In this document: piece by piece, positions 35,037 to 45,375 of the stretch | How positions within the stretch are numbered: the stretch's first letter is position 1 | Layout: every line of letters starts with the position of its first letter | Origin: Epiperipatus broadwayi | Taxonomy: Eukaryota; Onychophora; Udeonychophora; Euonychophora; Peripatidae | Length of the DNA stretch: 64,000 nucleotides | Direction of reading: 5' to 3' | Assembly: GCA_028023455.1 (NCBI GenBank) | Contig: JAQFVV010000018.1 | Span: 9,940,771-10,004,770 of the forward strand | Program-made: the position numbers and the translations under genes | Notes under the pieces: model-generated | Told to the model about the DNA's origin: nothing | The model's database searches: none | The model's input: the letters and a program-made list of their open reading frames with translations, nothing else

Positions 35037-36497
35037 TGTAATGGGTTACCTCTTTTCTCATTAATGTTTGTTTATTTCTACAAATTATTTTCTTGGTGTT
35101 CTTGTATTTATTATAACAAGTTTTATTAACGAATGAAACCATTTAATCGACCTAGATAGTCTTAGTGTCTCTTAATTATTTATTAACACTTCCTTCTCAG
35201 TATATTTATGGATGTCAGCCTATTCTATTCCAAGCACCAATCCTATGCTTGCATAAGAATTATACTGGAATGGATGATGAGAGTAAGCATGGCTTGTTAA
35301 TAAATGCCCGACCTCTGGCTAGCTTACTCAGGGCGGGTGGTACTTAAACTGTCAGAAACATGTATAGGTAAGGCAGTAAGAATCAAATTAATTAAATTAT
35401 TCAATAACTAAAAACATGCGTATATTTTTGAACTAAATAATATAAAATACAAAATAGAGTAAATAACAGTACTCAAATATTTAATGAACGGAATAGCATA
35501 TATATATTTTTCTACAGACAAAATGGCTAATCATTACAAATATTAAATAATTTATCTTTAAAATGGGTAGTCTGATTTAATATAATGAAATAACAGTCTC
35601 TATAATATTGAGAATGCGCATTAATATAAGTTTAGAATAATGTACATATTATCTTTGAATCCTTTGGGAAGTTAGCTTGTTCGAATTCATAAAATAAATG
35701 AGACACTGTGGCCACAGAAATTGTTCAGCAAGGATGTCTTGTTCTTTTTTAAATTTCTGAGGGCACAATAATGAGTCAGTATACTGGTAGAGATGCAGAA
35801 GGATGGATGTGGATTCTTTTTAAATTTGGGCTGTTATATGATCACGTAGCAGCTTCTGTTTCTTTGTGGAGCAATGGGATAAAACTTCAGCACATTTAGA
35901 ACTTCAACCTGATAATATTAGCTGGTGAGTATTTTTTTAAAAAAAATCAGAAATCTCCGATATGAATTAAATATTGCAGTGAAAATAAGTGCATAAAATC
36001 TAAAACAGTCTCATGATTTGGCTATTTATATCTTTTTTTTCTTCAAGTTCTATTCTCCTCAAAAATGTAAGGTATTTTTTATCTTATCCTATGGGATCTG
36101 AGATCCGGCTTCTTTTGTCCTATTTCTTCCTTTTAACGATAAAACCTTTTAGCATGTTTTTTTTTTTTTTAATTGTAACTTTCATTAGATACCTTGAAAA
36201 ATAACTTAAAACAAAAGTATTCTGTAGATAAAAATCTGTTGTTTCTTTTTTTTTTATATCATTTATATATTTCTTTTTATTAAAAATGAAACAAAATTAG
36301 ACACAAAATAAAATATATATGTTATATACGTACACATAAACAATTAACATAAATGAGCACAAATCCCCCCCTTAAGCCTTTCTAGCTCTTTATTTAATCA
36401 TTAAAAAAAATGAAACGTATGTAGTAACCATATCTACATATCCAGGGCTACGGAATCTCTTACCTAGGAACAGGGTTTAAATCCGACCCCTGTTACA
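35037..36497 (-). mobile_element. Solo LTR of the same family, inserted in opposite orientation
   Basis: It begins TGTAATGGGTTACC and ends CCCCTGTTACA, with GTAC before and GTAT after it. The sister 3' LTR reads ATATGTACGCTAAC straight through the site. Read on the minus strand it starts TGTAACAGGGGTCGGATTTA and ends GTAACCCATTACA, the same termini as the host LTR (TGTAACAGG... / ...AACCCATTACA), and it carries the same tail module (35350-35170). So one family member jumped into another LTR. Confidence 0.8.
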
Positions 36498-36779
36498 GTA
36501 TGCTAACATGTTGATGTGGAGTTAAAGTCCTAATATGTCTGGCTTTATCCTAATACCCATGGAGAAGTCTGCTATTTGCTCATGTCATCTATCATAACTC
36601 TAAATTCACATCCAACCCACTCATCTCGATAAATAATATAACTTCTATCATCTATGCTTTGTTTAAAGTGCAAAGTAAAGACATTTTTGGACAATCATTA
36701 TAACTATAGCCTCATGGAATAAGCTTACTTTTCACATGCATATGAACAATTTCAGTTCCCCAGGGACTAAAGGTATCTG

Positions 36780-37110
36780 TATGTTTTTCCTTTAATTTAT
36801 AATCATACGAGTTATAAGCAATTGATGTACAGTTTGTATTTTATTCCTATATTTTTAATTTATTGTAAAGCAAAAATTACTAAAATAGTTATATTTTCCC
36901 CTTAATTTGTAATCATACGAGGTATAAGCAATTGACATATAGTTATTACTTTATTTCTGTATTTTTTAATTTGTAGTAAAGCAAAAATTATTCAAATATG
37001 TATGTTTTTTTTTAATCTGTAATCATACGAGTTATGAGCAATTTATGTGCAGTTTGTAGTTTATTTCTACATTTTTAATTTATGTAAATTATAGTAAAGT
37101 CAAAATAACT
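36780..37110. repeat. Three-copy tandem repeat, 110-bp unit, inside the LTR
   Basis: AATCATACGAGTTATAAGCA starts at 36801, with close copies at 36911 and 37021, spaced exactly 110 bp. Between them AAAGCAAAAATTA and TTTATT.CT recur. It may be U3/R enhancer-type repetition. The 3' LTR has only one such unit near 43005. Confidence 0.88.
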
Positions 37111-37284
37111 AAAATTTGTATATAATTATTTTCAACCATTTAAAATATATGCATATAATTGCACTTTAATAAAACAAATGAGCACAGTAATTTTCTTGTA
37201 TTATAATTATAACTTAGTTAAGATAATATGTCTGCATTTTCCCAAATAGTTTAGTGAGGTCTACTCCTATTAACACATCTCTGT

Positions 37285-37440
37285 CAGTTTAAGTACTACC
37301 TGCCCTGAGTGACCTAGCCAGCAGTCTGGTTTATTTTTAATACACTATGATCAACCTTAGTAATCCATCAGCATAATTCCTATGTAAACCATAGGATTGG
37401 CACTTGGAATCGGATAATTCTGATGTCCATAGATATGTTG
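37285..37440 (+). repeat. Conserved LTR tail module
   Basis: CAGTTTAAGTACTACCTGCC, CTGAGTGACCTAGCC, then CATAATTCCTATG and CATAGGATTGGCACTTGG. Related modules occur at 35350-35170 (minus), 45235-45375 and 51235-51375, always near the 3' end of an LTR-like unit. The CCTATG...CATAGG part forms a small hairpin. Confidence 0.65.
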
Positions 37441-37668
37441 ATCGGGAAATATTGATTAATGGCAATTTTAAAAGATTGATACCGAGTATATATACACATG
37501 TCATTATGTTTATTTATTTATTTTGTTTCATGGGAAAGCAGTTTAGAATAACTTACCTCCAGGTCTATGGTAAATTAAAGATAATGGATTTTATTCATGA
37601 ATAAATCTCGTTTAAGTTACAAATGATAGTATTAATACACATGTAGAGAGCTGATGAACCCATTACAA

Positions 37669-37685
37669 TGGTCCCCCAACAATGG
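37669..37685 (+). promoter_or_regulatory. Primer binding site of Gypsy element 1
   Basis: TGGTCCCCCAACAATGG begins two bases after the LTR end ...CATTACA. A TGG start complements the CCA end of a tRNA. A similar TGGCTACCCAACTTGGG follows the LTR end at 59067. Confidence 0.6.
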
Positions 37686-38339
37686 AGTACTAAGAGTGGA
37701 AAGTGTTAGGAGTATATAAGAAGTTATATTATAGTGTATTTTGTTTTGAATAAAAAAAAGTTTTTTTTTTGGCTATAAGAATTAGAACTAAGAAATATTA
37801 ATATTAAAGCAGATTTTAGTAAATTGGAATACAGAAAATTATGACATGTAGCAAAATACTTCATGGGCTGGGAAATTAAGCCTAGCCCATTTGTTGTTTG
37901 AAATAGACAATTTATAGATAAAAGAATATAGATATATATATATTAGATTCCCACCAGTCACCACCTAAACATTCACAGTAAATATAGTAATCAATATTTC
38001 TCACTGCTGTCAAGGCAATCTTCTCATCTTTTTAATAGCAAGAATGGAAATCCATTCTTACTAATGGTCCATTGAATATATATGGTCACTTAAAGATTGC
38101 AACTTGACTACAGAGTATAAAATATTGTTACAATGAAGTTTAAATAAACCTCTTTAAACATGAATAAATATGTCACTATAATGCAGACTAATGAATAGTC
38201 ATCTATAACATTACGTAATGCAATACTTTTAAATTGCCCATGTATTATATATATATAAATGATGAAAGGCGAAGAAGAGCAAGGCTATCAAAAAGATGAG
38301 TTAGCATGGGGGTAAAAAAGAATTAGTCATAATAAAGCT
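37686..38339 (+). other. Leader and decayed start of gag, Gypsy element 1
   Basis: Lies between primer binding site and the recognisable capsid. No open frame; probably untranslated leader and lost gag N terminus. Confidence 0.45.
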
Positions 38340-38733
38340 ATTTTGAGGACAGAGGGGAAACACCTGTAGAACATCTAAATCTGCATAGATTTTTAAACAG
38401 AATAGCAAAGTAATAATAGCAGACAGTTACCTCCAAAAATATGCTCAGACATGGTGGGAATCACTGCTACCCCAACCAAAAACTTTCCAAGAATATAAAA
38501 TGGCATTAAAGAAGACATTTTTGAACAAACAGCAACAAGATAATATCAAAGCTCAGATAATAGGTCAAAAGTTTTGTGAAGAGGAGGAAGAACCTTGCCT
38601 TTATATTTTCAGTTGCCAAGTGTCTACATTGATGGAGCTGGAAGCATGTGAACTATCGGAAGGGCAGATTGTTGGGATCGTCTGCAGAAATTTGCCAGAG
38701 GAAATAAATGTTTATACTAGGGAGAACAGGTAA
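38340..38733 (+). pseudogene. gag (capsid) remnant of Gypsy element 1
   Basis: Near 38360 TPVEHLNLHRFLNR matches the PKVHLESLKELFRFQ segment of the intact gag at 62918-63964. YLQKYAQTWWESLLPQPKTF then leads into the open frame MALKKTFLNKQQQDNIKAQI, ending at VCRNLPEEI. The WW..L, FL and LPE-type positions are typical of Ty3/Gypsy capsids. The minus-strand fragment at 45990-46400 is clearly homologous (DSLLHQP.TFLDYKTALE, RQDNIRSQLIREKF). At least one stop breaks the N-terminal part. Confidence 0.78.
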
Positions 38734-38921
38734 TAAGGTCAGCAAAAGAAATCGATATTAGAGCAAATAGAGATCAGTAGGCAATGGCAAAATGGGGAAA
38801 TAGGGAGTCTATAATGTTAGAAATAGGGACAATAAATTTGGAGGAAGCTGGAATAAAAAGAAAAGTGAAGAAAATAAGGTAGAGCTAGCCTAAAAAAATA
38901 AAAATACACTTAGGAAATTAA

Positions 38922-39251
38922 ATGTGTTCACAGGAGGATAAAGTCCCTAGTTATGCTAAATATGCTTGTCCTAAGATCTGGACAACAATTGCTCAGATGG
39001 AAGTTGAAACATTAATAGGCTCTGGTAGCCAAATTTCAAGGTCAGAGGAAGTATATTCCCATGTAACACATGAACAGCCTAGCATTTGGATCCTCCTGAT
39101 AAAATCAGTCCAGATAAGGATGGAAAATAGCAGGAAAGCTAAGGTTGAACCTAAACAGATTTGCAGGTCAATGATAAACCATTCTTCCATTGCATTTTTG
39201 ATCATTAAGGGTCTGATACACTACTCTGATAGGATCAGATTTTTTGTATAA
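38922..39251 (+). pseudogene. Aspartic protease remnant of Gypsy element 1
   Basis: The open frame of 109 residues contains CPKIWTTIAQMEVETLIGSG, equivalent to KVEALSDSGSQ in element 2, but the catalytic Asp of the DSG motif is replaced (GSG). MENSRKAKVEPKQI is nearly identical in element 2. The LLGTDFL flap-like segment survives out of frame (TGATAGGATCAGATTTTTTG). Inactive as protease. Confidence 0.75.
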
Positions 39252-39439
39252 ATGTGCTATCGATTTCAGGACAACAGGTCATATGCAAGGAGGCAGTGAA
39301 GTTCACAACCTGAAGTTATACAGTTTAATAGAGGTGTTACAAGTTAAGGAAGAGAAGCTAAAGGAAATCATAGAAGAAAAGATAAAGGAGGCTAGAATGG
39401 CAAATGGAAACTGGGTATGTGCTCAATCAAATGATTGAA

Positions 39440-40265
39440 AGGTACATTTTTTTTAGATTGGATATCCAGAGAGATCCATGGTTTTGAAAACACATTAAGT
39501 TAAAGTAGGATAAGCCATTTGAATCCTGTTCTTACCCTGTCCCTCATCAGTGTAAGGAGGAGTTCGAAAGCAAATAAATCAAATGATGGAATGGGGAATG
39601 CTTTCAAAATGTTCATTCCCATACTGTAATCCATTGGTTGTTGTAAAAAAAATATGGGATTGTCATATTATGCCTTAACACTAGGCAATTAACTCAAATA
39701 ATGGTCCCTGACTAACATCCTGCCCCCTATGCATGAGTTCTTAGGGGAATTTTTTTCGAAGTTTGATTTGACTGCTAGCTACTGGAAAATCAAGCTTCAT
39801 CCAGAGGACTGGCAATACACGGGCTTAGATATTAGGACTACTCATACCAATTCAATAGAATGCCATTTGGCCTGATAAACACCAGGGCTGGGCTACTGAA
39901 ATATCTTGACCAGGTGTTATTGAATGAAAAAAATCTAATAACAAGTATATTGATGTGTTGGTGGCCTCCCCAACTATAGAATGGCATATTCGGATGTGGA
40001 AAGGTTCCTTAAAGAGGGTAAGAGGAAAAATGAAGTGATATTTTTGGGCCACATGATGGGATAAGGCCACATCCAGATAAAGTCCTAGCAATCAAGGATT
40101 TTCCTGTACCCAAATCCAGGAAATATCCAATCATTCCTGAGTTTGTGCAATTTTTACAATAGGTTCCATGAACATTTTGCAGAAGATATGGATCCGCTGT
40201 TCAGACTATTAAGAAAAGACATGCCATGGAAGTGGGCCAGGGAGCAAGTGCAAGATAGGGAATAA
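39440..40265 (+). pseudogene. Reverse transcriptase remnant of Gypsy element 1
   Basis: Frameshifted, but in order: INQMMEWGMLSKCSFPYCNP (fingers), RQLT-like, a WQIRLHPED-like segment at 39785-39815 and the RMPFGL..TRAGLL equivalent at 39855-39895. KYIDVLVAS near 39937 is the catalytic box that in element 2 reads YVDDVLVAS; one Asp codon is deleted. FLGHM, FLSLCNFY and MDPLFRLLRKD follow. Several frames are needed. The loss of a catalytic Asp makes it dead irrespective of frameshifts. Confidence 0.78.
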
Positions 40266-41259
40266 ATCGAGGAATTATACTTTATTAGCCATTTATTGAG
40301 GGTCTTAGCACTCATATGGGTCTTTCAGAACTTTAGACCGCTCTGAGGTGGCTGTAGTGACTGATCACTACCTGACCAACAGCCCATTGAATCTTCCTCC
40401 AATAGTACAATTACACAGTGCAATACTGTAAAGGATCTGAGAACATTATTGCCAATTTTCTGAGCTGAAATCCTGCTGGCTCTCAGCGCTGTCATCTAGG
40501 GGGGGGGGGGATATGTACATTGAAAGTATTGGTTTGAAACCGAATAAGAGGGACAAGAAAGAATTGGGGCATTTTCGATCATCAATGTGAGGGTGAGCAA
40601 TTGAAACCTGTGATCGAATGATTGCAAGAGAAGCAAGGAAGTAAATACAGCATGGCTAGATAATAAGAGGGCTTGATACTGGATATGCCAGGATATATTG
40701 CAGTACAAAATATGAAGAGTGGAAGCCTGTCATACCTCGCCAAATGGAAGATGTGACTCATGCCCATCAACTCTATGGCCATGGTACCCTAAAAACCAAG
40801 CATTTGCTCCAGAAATGATTTTAATGGTCAGGCATGCATACAAAACATTGCCGTATTAGACAAATGTGAAAACTGTAAAAGGGTGAAACCCACAAATAAG
40901 AGTTATGCGACCACAATAGTCTCCGTAAACCATCAATACCTCGGGAGATGATGGCTATTGTCAGCATTTAATAAAAAAATATCTTGTGGTCATATATGAT
41001 TTGTTCTCAAAGTATGTATCTGTGTATCCATCATGCAGACTAACAAAGAATGCCTCAGATGTTAGAAAGTAGGCATTTCTCAGATGTTTGACCATGCTAC
41101 CCCATTTATGTCAGGAGCATCGCATAGTTGGACTCAGACACAAGGAATTAAACATAGTTGGACTCAGACACAAGGAATTAAACATATTTTACATCAGTTC
41201 GAACTCTGAATCAAACTTCTGTGAGAGAGGGTGATGCAGGAATTTGAGAATTATTTTGC
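40266..41259 (+). pseudogene. RNase H end, connection and integrase N-terminal remnants, Gypsy element 1
   Basis: VVTDHYLTNSPLNLPP at 40340-40400 is the end of RNase H/connection, and the GSENIIANFLS..NPAGSQ equivalent lies at 40435-40485. A G10 run follows. AHQLYGHGTLKTKHLLQK near 40762-40815 matches the HHCC zinc-binding region of integrase. PREMMAIVSAFN and KYLVVIYDLFSKYVSVYP at 40940-41025 resemble the first Asp region of the integrase core. At 41122-41181 a 30-bp stretch is directly duplicated. Many stops and shifts. Confidence 0.68.
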
Positions 41260-41730
41260 ATGTATCTCAATACCAATCACAGGTGTTGGGTCAAGCAAAT
41301 GCAGCAGATTGTGAATTATATAAATTGGTCCATAATTGAGTCTACTAGTTTTGTCCTGCTGCGTTTGCATTTTGGGAGGCATAGTCCAAGATTAATTAAA
41401 ACATTTTTACCAGGGATGGAAGACTCCGATCAAGAAGCTGATCATACCTGGGCTTACCAAATCCTGCATAGAATGAGCCAAAGAAGAAATAAAAGACCAG
41501 TAGCTAATTCCCATAGGTTCAGATTAGGAAACAGAGTCATGGTCAGGATGCTACATATGAGCAATCCGGGTAAATTTATCTGTCAAAAATTTTCCAATTT
41601 ATATGAAAGTCCTTTTTCCATCATACACCATCAGGGAAATAACACTTTTTGGGTGGACATCGGACAAGAAATCGAGGGATCTTATAATGCCTGGTCATTG
41701 AATGAAAAGGAAATAGTGTCTGAAAACTGA
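41260..41730 (+). pseudogene. Integrase C-terminal half, Gypsy element 1
   Basis: Open frame of 156 residues. IVNYINWSIIESTSFVLLRL corresponds to ILNYINWAVNESTGFSPVRL of element 2, then FGRHSPRLIK, LHRMSQRRNKRP, MSNPGKFICQKFSNLYESPF and AWSLNE. This is the region after the catalytic Glu plus the SH3-like DNA-binding domain. The longest frame left in this element; it lacks the catalytic core, so it encodes no working enzyme. The polypurine tract follows. Confidence 0.82.
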
Positions 41731-41789
41731 ATATTTATTAACCTAAAGAAAAAAAATTTTACAATTTTTTTTTAATTGAGCCACCGAAT

Positions 41790-41800
41790 GGGAGAGATAT
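41790..41800 (+). promoter_or_regulatory. Polypurine tract, Gypsy element 1
   Basis: GGGAGAGATAT directly before the 3' LTR start TGTACTG. Element 2 has the matching GGGAGGGGGGTAT before TGCAACAG. Confidence 0.65.
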
Positions 41801-43035
41801 TGTACTGACCCAGGTTTGGACCCTGTTAAAATTCAAAGGGATTATAGATAGCCACATATATATGTAGATGTGGGAATCAGATATTTTATATTTAATTGAG
41901 ACAAACTAATTGTGCTTATTTGTTTTGATGAGATGTGTTTGTATATATTATTTTATAAAAATGTAATAAAGAGAGCATACCAATAGCTCAAACAAGCTTA
42001 AATGATAAGTGCGGTAATAGAAAATCCTTAAAATCTCTATCTGAAACATTTTTATCCCCAGACCAATTGGTTTCGAGCTTATGGCTCACCTAATATTCTA
42101 GCTTCTCACTGAGATTTTGGTCTGGGTATAAGAATGTTCCGCATAGAGATTTTAAATATTTTCTCTTACCGCACTTATCAATTAAGAGCTTGTTTGAGCT
42201 ATTGGTATGCTCTCTGTATTATATTTTTGTAAATACAAGAATATAAAAGCAATGTCATGTTATATATGGTTATTGTTTATTACATTATTTTATATACAAT
42301 CAAATGTAAAAAGTTCTTGAAAATGTATAATTTATATGTACAATTTTTTTTTTTTTGTAATTAAAATGAAAATACACTTGCTAAAAAGGCAACAAATATT
42401 TATTTATAGAATGCTGTTTGCATTGGTTATTGGTTAGAGTTTTTTTTTTTTTTAAAAAAAAAGTTTCTAACAAACTAAAAGGAAATAAGACAAAAGAAGC
42501 TGGATATGAAACAGCAGCATGTTAGACTAAGTAGATCACATAAGATTGATAGAAAAGATTGCTACAAATGAATAAAAATAGAACTTTCTAGAAAAAAAAG
42601 TGGATAAATAGAAAAAAAATCCAGAGATTATTCTAATTCATTTTTTATTATTGACTGCTATTGAATATTTTACTATTGTGATTATTTGAATTATGCTATT
42701 AGATGGAAATTATATGTACGCTAACGCAATGATGTGGGGGTAAAGTCCTAATGTGCCTGGCCATATCCCAATGCCTATGAAAAAGTCTGCTATGTGATTG
42801 TGTCATCTACTGAACTCTAAATCTGCGCCCAACCCACTTGTCTTGACAAATGATATAACTTCTATCTATACTTCATTTAAACTGCAAAGTAAAGTCATAT
42901 TCAAACAATCATTCTAACTATAGTCTCTCCAAATAAGGTTACTCTTTTTTTATGTATATGAACAATTTCAGTTCCCCGAGGACTAAAAAAATCTGTTTTT
43001 CCTGAATTATAAGCAATTGATGTATAGTTAGTATT
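41801..43035 (+). mobile_element. 3' LTR of Gypsy element 1 (incomplete, with MITE insertion)
   Basis: Starts TGTACTGACCCAGGTTTGGA and follows the 5' LTR (34405 on) through CAATTTCAGTTCCCCGAGGAC and AAGCAATTGATGTATAGTTA near 43030. There the similarity to the 5' LTR (36830) stops. The tail including tandem repeats and tail module is missing or displaced by 43036-44071. Confidence 0.75.
41953..42232. mobile_element. Foldback/MITE inside the 3' LTR
   Basis: Arms of about 115 bp (41953-42070 and 42118-42232) carry GAGAGCATACCAATAGCTCA and GATAAGTGCGGTAA and their complements; the loop includes TCGAGCTTATGGCTCACC. The corresponding 5' LTR position lacks it, so it is a later insertion. Confidence 0.82.
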
Positions 43036-44071
43036 TTATTTGGTCATTTTCTATTCTATCATGTCGGCCACTTTGATTGCGCTATTTATATGCAATAGCA
43101 CAAATATGCCATTTACGTGGCCTTCATGTTCTAGGCTTCTATATCTATACAAAAGCACAGAAAGAGGCCATTTATAAAGCAGCAGCCCACACCGATGATG
43201 GCGTTAATTTCTATTCTATAAAGCATAGAAAAGATGTCATCTAATCGGTGGCCAACCTGCTTTAGTGTTACGCATTTTATCACAATGCTCACTGTTCAAT
43301 GTTCATTACAGTATCATGTGAGGGTGTCTGGACTTCAGCCTGCCATGATTTTTTAAATAAGCATGTTAAAGGAATTGGCTTACATATCATTTGACCTATT
43401 ATTATCTCCTAACAGTTGTCCACTCATCGCCATGCTTCCCTCCTCAACATGGAACCTTCAAATCAATTTTGGAAAGGGTAGGTCCAAGCATGATTTCAAC
43501 AAGCCCACACGAAGGGTCATATTTTCATGATAATATGTCTACAACAAATAAAATGGCTGACAGGTTGAAATTGGGCCAACTGCTATCCATAGAAGCCAGC
43601 CTGCATGGGGAATTTATTAATTCTACTGTAATACAATATTTGCAATAAGGTAGGTTAATTGATAAAGTTTTAATTCTTGCGGATGTGAAAAATACATACC
43701 CCTCTGGCCTACATTCCAGGACTAAGATTTGACTTTTGGGGGCCATTTGTAGTTAAAGAAAGTTTTGAAATTTGCTGATAGCATCAATTTGTTCTCGACT
43801 AAATTACAGAAATTGATGAAGGAAATAAGAAATTATTACATCAAGCCTTTGGACAAAAAAAGAGATGTTTGTGAAAATTCTTGTGGTTTTATCCAAAGAC
43901 CAAAAGAAATTGTCCAAATACCGAATACATTTATTAGCTAATCTTGAAATACCCAACCCAAAAATAATAATAAAAAAACTGATCGAGTGGGAAATTATTA
44001 ATTGTTCTTAATAGGTGTGCCATTAATATCCATACACACACATATTATTTTTCAAAGACAGCTATTCTAAG
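43036..44071 (+). other. Insertion of unknown origin with coding-like pieces
   Basis: Replaces the expected tail of the 3' LTR. Two coding-like stretches occur: KMADRLKLGQLLSIEASLHG (around 43550-43610) followed by ILADVKNTYPSGLH (43675-43716), and the frame at 43762-43941. I recognise none of them. Confidence 0.4.
43762..43941 (+). CDS. Unrecognised open fragment, about 59 residues
   Basis: Without an ATG at its start, the frame reads VLKFADSINLFSTKLQKLMK and continues with EIRNYYIKPLDKKRDVCENS, CGFIQRPKEIVQ and a stop after NTFIS. The residue mix looks like a globular protein, unlike nearby AT-driven frames. It may be an exon of a captured or host gene, or part of an unknown transposon protein. 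No function assigned. Confidence 0.3.
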   Translation, partial: VLKFADSINLFSTKLQKLMKEIRNYYIKPLDKKRDVCENSCGFIQRPKEIVQIPNTFIS

Positions 44072-44525
44072 AAATCAATACACATCACTATGTATATGTG
44101 TGAGTGCGTTTTTGAACCATTAAAAATGAAAATTCACAAAATAAATATAAAAAAACAAAAACATTTTGTTTGATAAACTTTTTAAATATATACATATTAA
44201 GTCAACAAAAGAACTATAAATGTCAAGATGGAAGACAGTGATTTTGCAGAACAATGGAAGTAATTATAAAAATCTTGGAATGTTTAATTCTAATTAAATA
44301 TTAATTGGAAAGAAATAGGTGTGGAAAAAGCTTTTGTGGTGCATTCCACAAAAGCATATGGAATGAGATTGGAAATATAATTAGAATGAATGAAAAGAAA
44401 GATAAATTTAATAATTAAAAAAAAAAGAATTAAGGGTTAGTATAAGTTTGAGAGTGGAAGAAAGCAGACGTTAGACTGATATAGAGAAATAAGAATCCAG
44501 AGATCAACGTTATAGATTGATAAAA

Positions 44526-44692
44526 TATGGTCAGGCTGGGGTAGAAGCTTCAACGTGGGAGGTGTTCGAATCCTTCCCCTGAATGCATAGCAGCTGCCAA
44601 TATCAGAGAAGAGACGTCAAGCCCGGAAAATTGCCTCAATAAGTAACTATTTTGGATCGTCATGAGATGAAGAAAATAAATAAATAGACTTC
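44526..44692 (+). repeat. tRNA-derived SINE, copy 1
   Basis: GGTCAGGCTGGGGTAGAAGC (A-box-like) and GTGTTCGAATCC (B box), about 33 bp apart, start a unit that runs through GCAGCTGCCAATATCAGAG and GTCAAGCCCGGAAAATTGCC to an (AAATA)n-type tail. These are the features of a pol III-transcribed tRNA SINE. The same copy sits at the same place in the right direct repeat. Confidence 0.72.
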
Positions 44693-45234
44693 AGCCATGG
44701 AATCCGAACTTCAAAAAAAAAATTTGTTCACCGACAAAGGACCTGAGATTTCTTTTCACCAGGTGAATTCGATCAATTCCCCAGGGAAACGCAGGTATTT
44801 TTTCTCTATTTGCATATATATGTCACTTTTAGTAAGCTTACTCCACGAAATTGAGAAAACTCTTATTTGACAATTGTGAACATAAAATTTCTTTTCTTTT
44901 GCACAGAGAGTTCAAAATTATTTCCTATGGGATTTATTAGTATATAAATTAGTCCATAATTAAATCTTCAGTGCAAAATACATATAGCGTGTGTGTGTGT
45001 GTGGGAGTTTTGGCAAAAAGAGAAAAGTGCAAACAAAAAAAAAGAAACTGATATGAATCTTTGATTTAAAAGAGAAAAGAGACATTAATTTAACTTATAT
45101 AAATAATATATTATTTTTTTTAATAAATACATAGATATCATTACAAATAAATACGTTTAAAATGAATGTTTTTTTTTTGTGTTGTGAGTTTTTTTTTTTT
45201 TTTTAAATAAAAAAGGAGAGGGTTAGATCTACTG

Positions 45235-45375
45235 CCGGTAATTTTACCACCAGCCCTGAGCAGAGCTAGTCCTGGGGCATTTCCATATTGGTATTCCAGC
45301 TATCCCAGCATAATTCTTATAGAAATATAGGATTGGAACTTGAGGTCATAAAGTGATGCTCATAAATATGCTGGG
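45235..45375 (+). repeat. Conserved LTR tail module (left repeat)
   Basis: CCACCAGCCCTGAGCAGAGC, then CAGCATAATTCTTATAG and ATAGGATTGGAACTTGAGGT; same order as at 37285-37440. Confidence 0.6.

Larger units (their letters stand above)
34405..37667 (+). mobile_element. 5' LTR of Gypsy element 1 (split by a solo LTR)
   Basis: Starts TGTAACAGGAACCAGGTTTG and ends GATGAACCCATTACA, directly before a primer-binding-like TGG. It aligns with the 3' LTR at 41801: GATAGCCACAT.TGTGTA, CTAAAAAGGCAACAAAT, AGAACTTTCTAGAAAAAAA, GTCCTAAT.TG.CTGGC, and CAATTTCAGTTCCCC.GGGACT, in order. Without the 1.46-kb insertion at 35037-36497 it would be about 1.8 kb. A 110-bp tandem array (36780-37110) and a conserved tail module (37285-37440) lie near its 3' end. 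Confidence 0.82.

Noticed and set aside
35771-35900. 43-codon plus frame MSQYTGRDAEGWMWILF... with a GGTGAGT downstream
   Set aside because: It lies antisense within the solo LTR at 35037-36497 and resembles no known exon; no further support.
36784-37110. CRISPR-like regular repeat spacing
   Set aside because: Whole 110-bp units are repeated in tandem, without unique spacers; eukaryotic LTR context.
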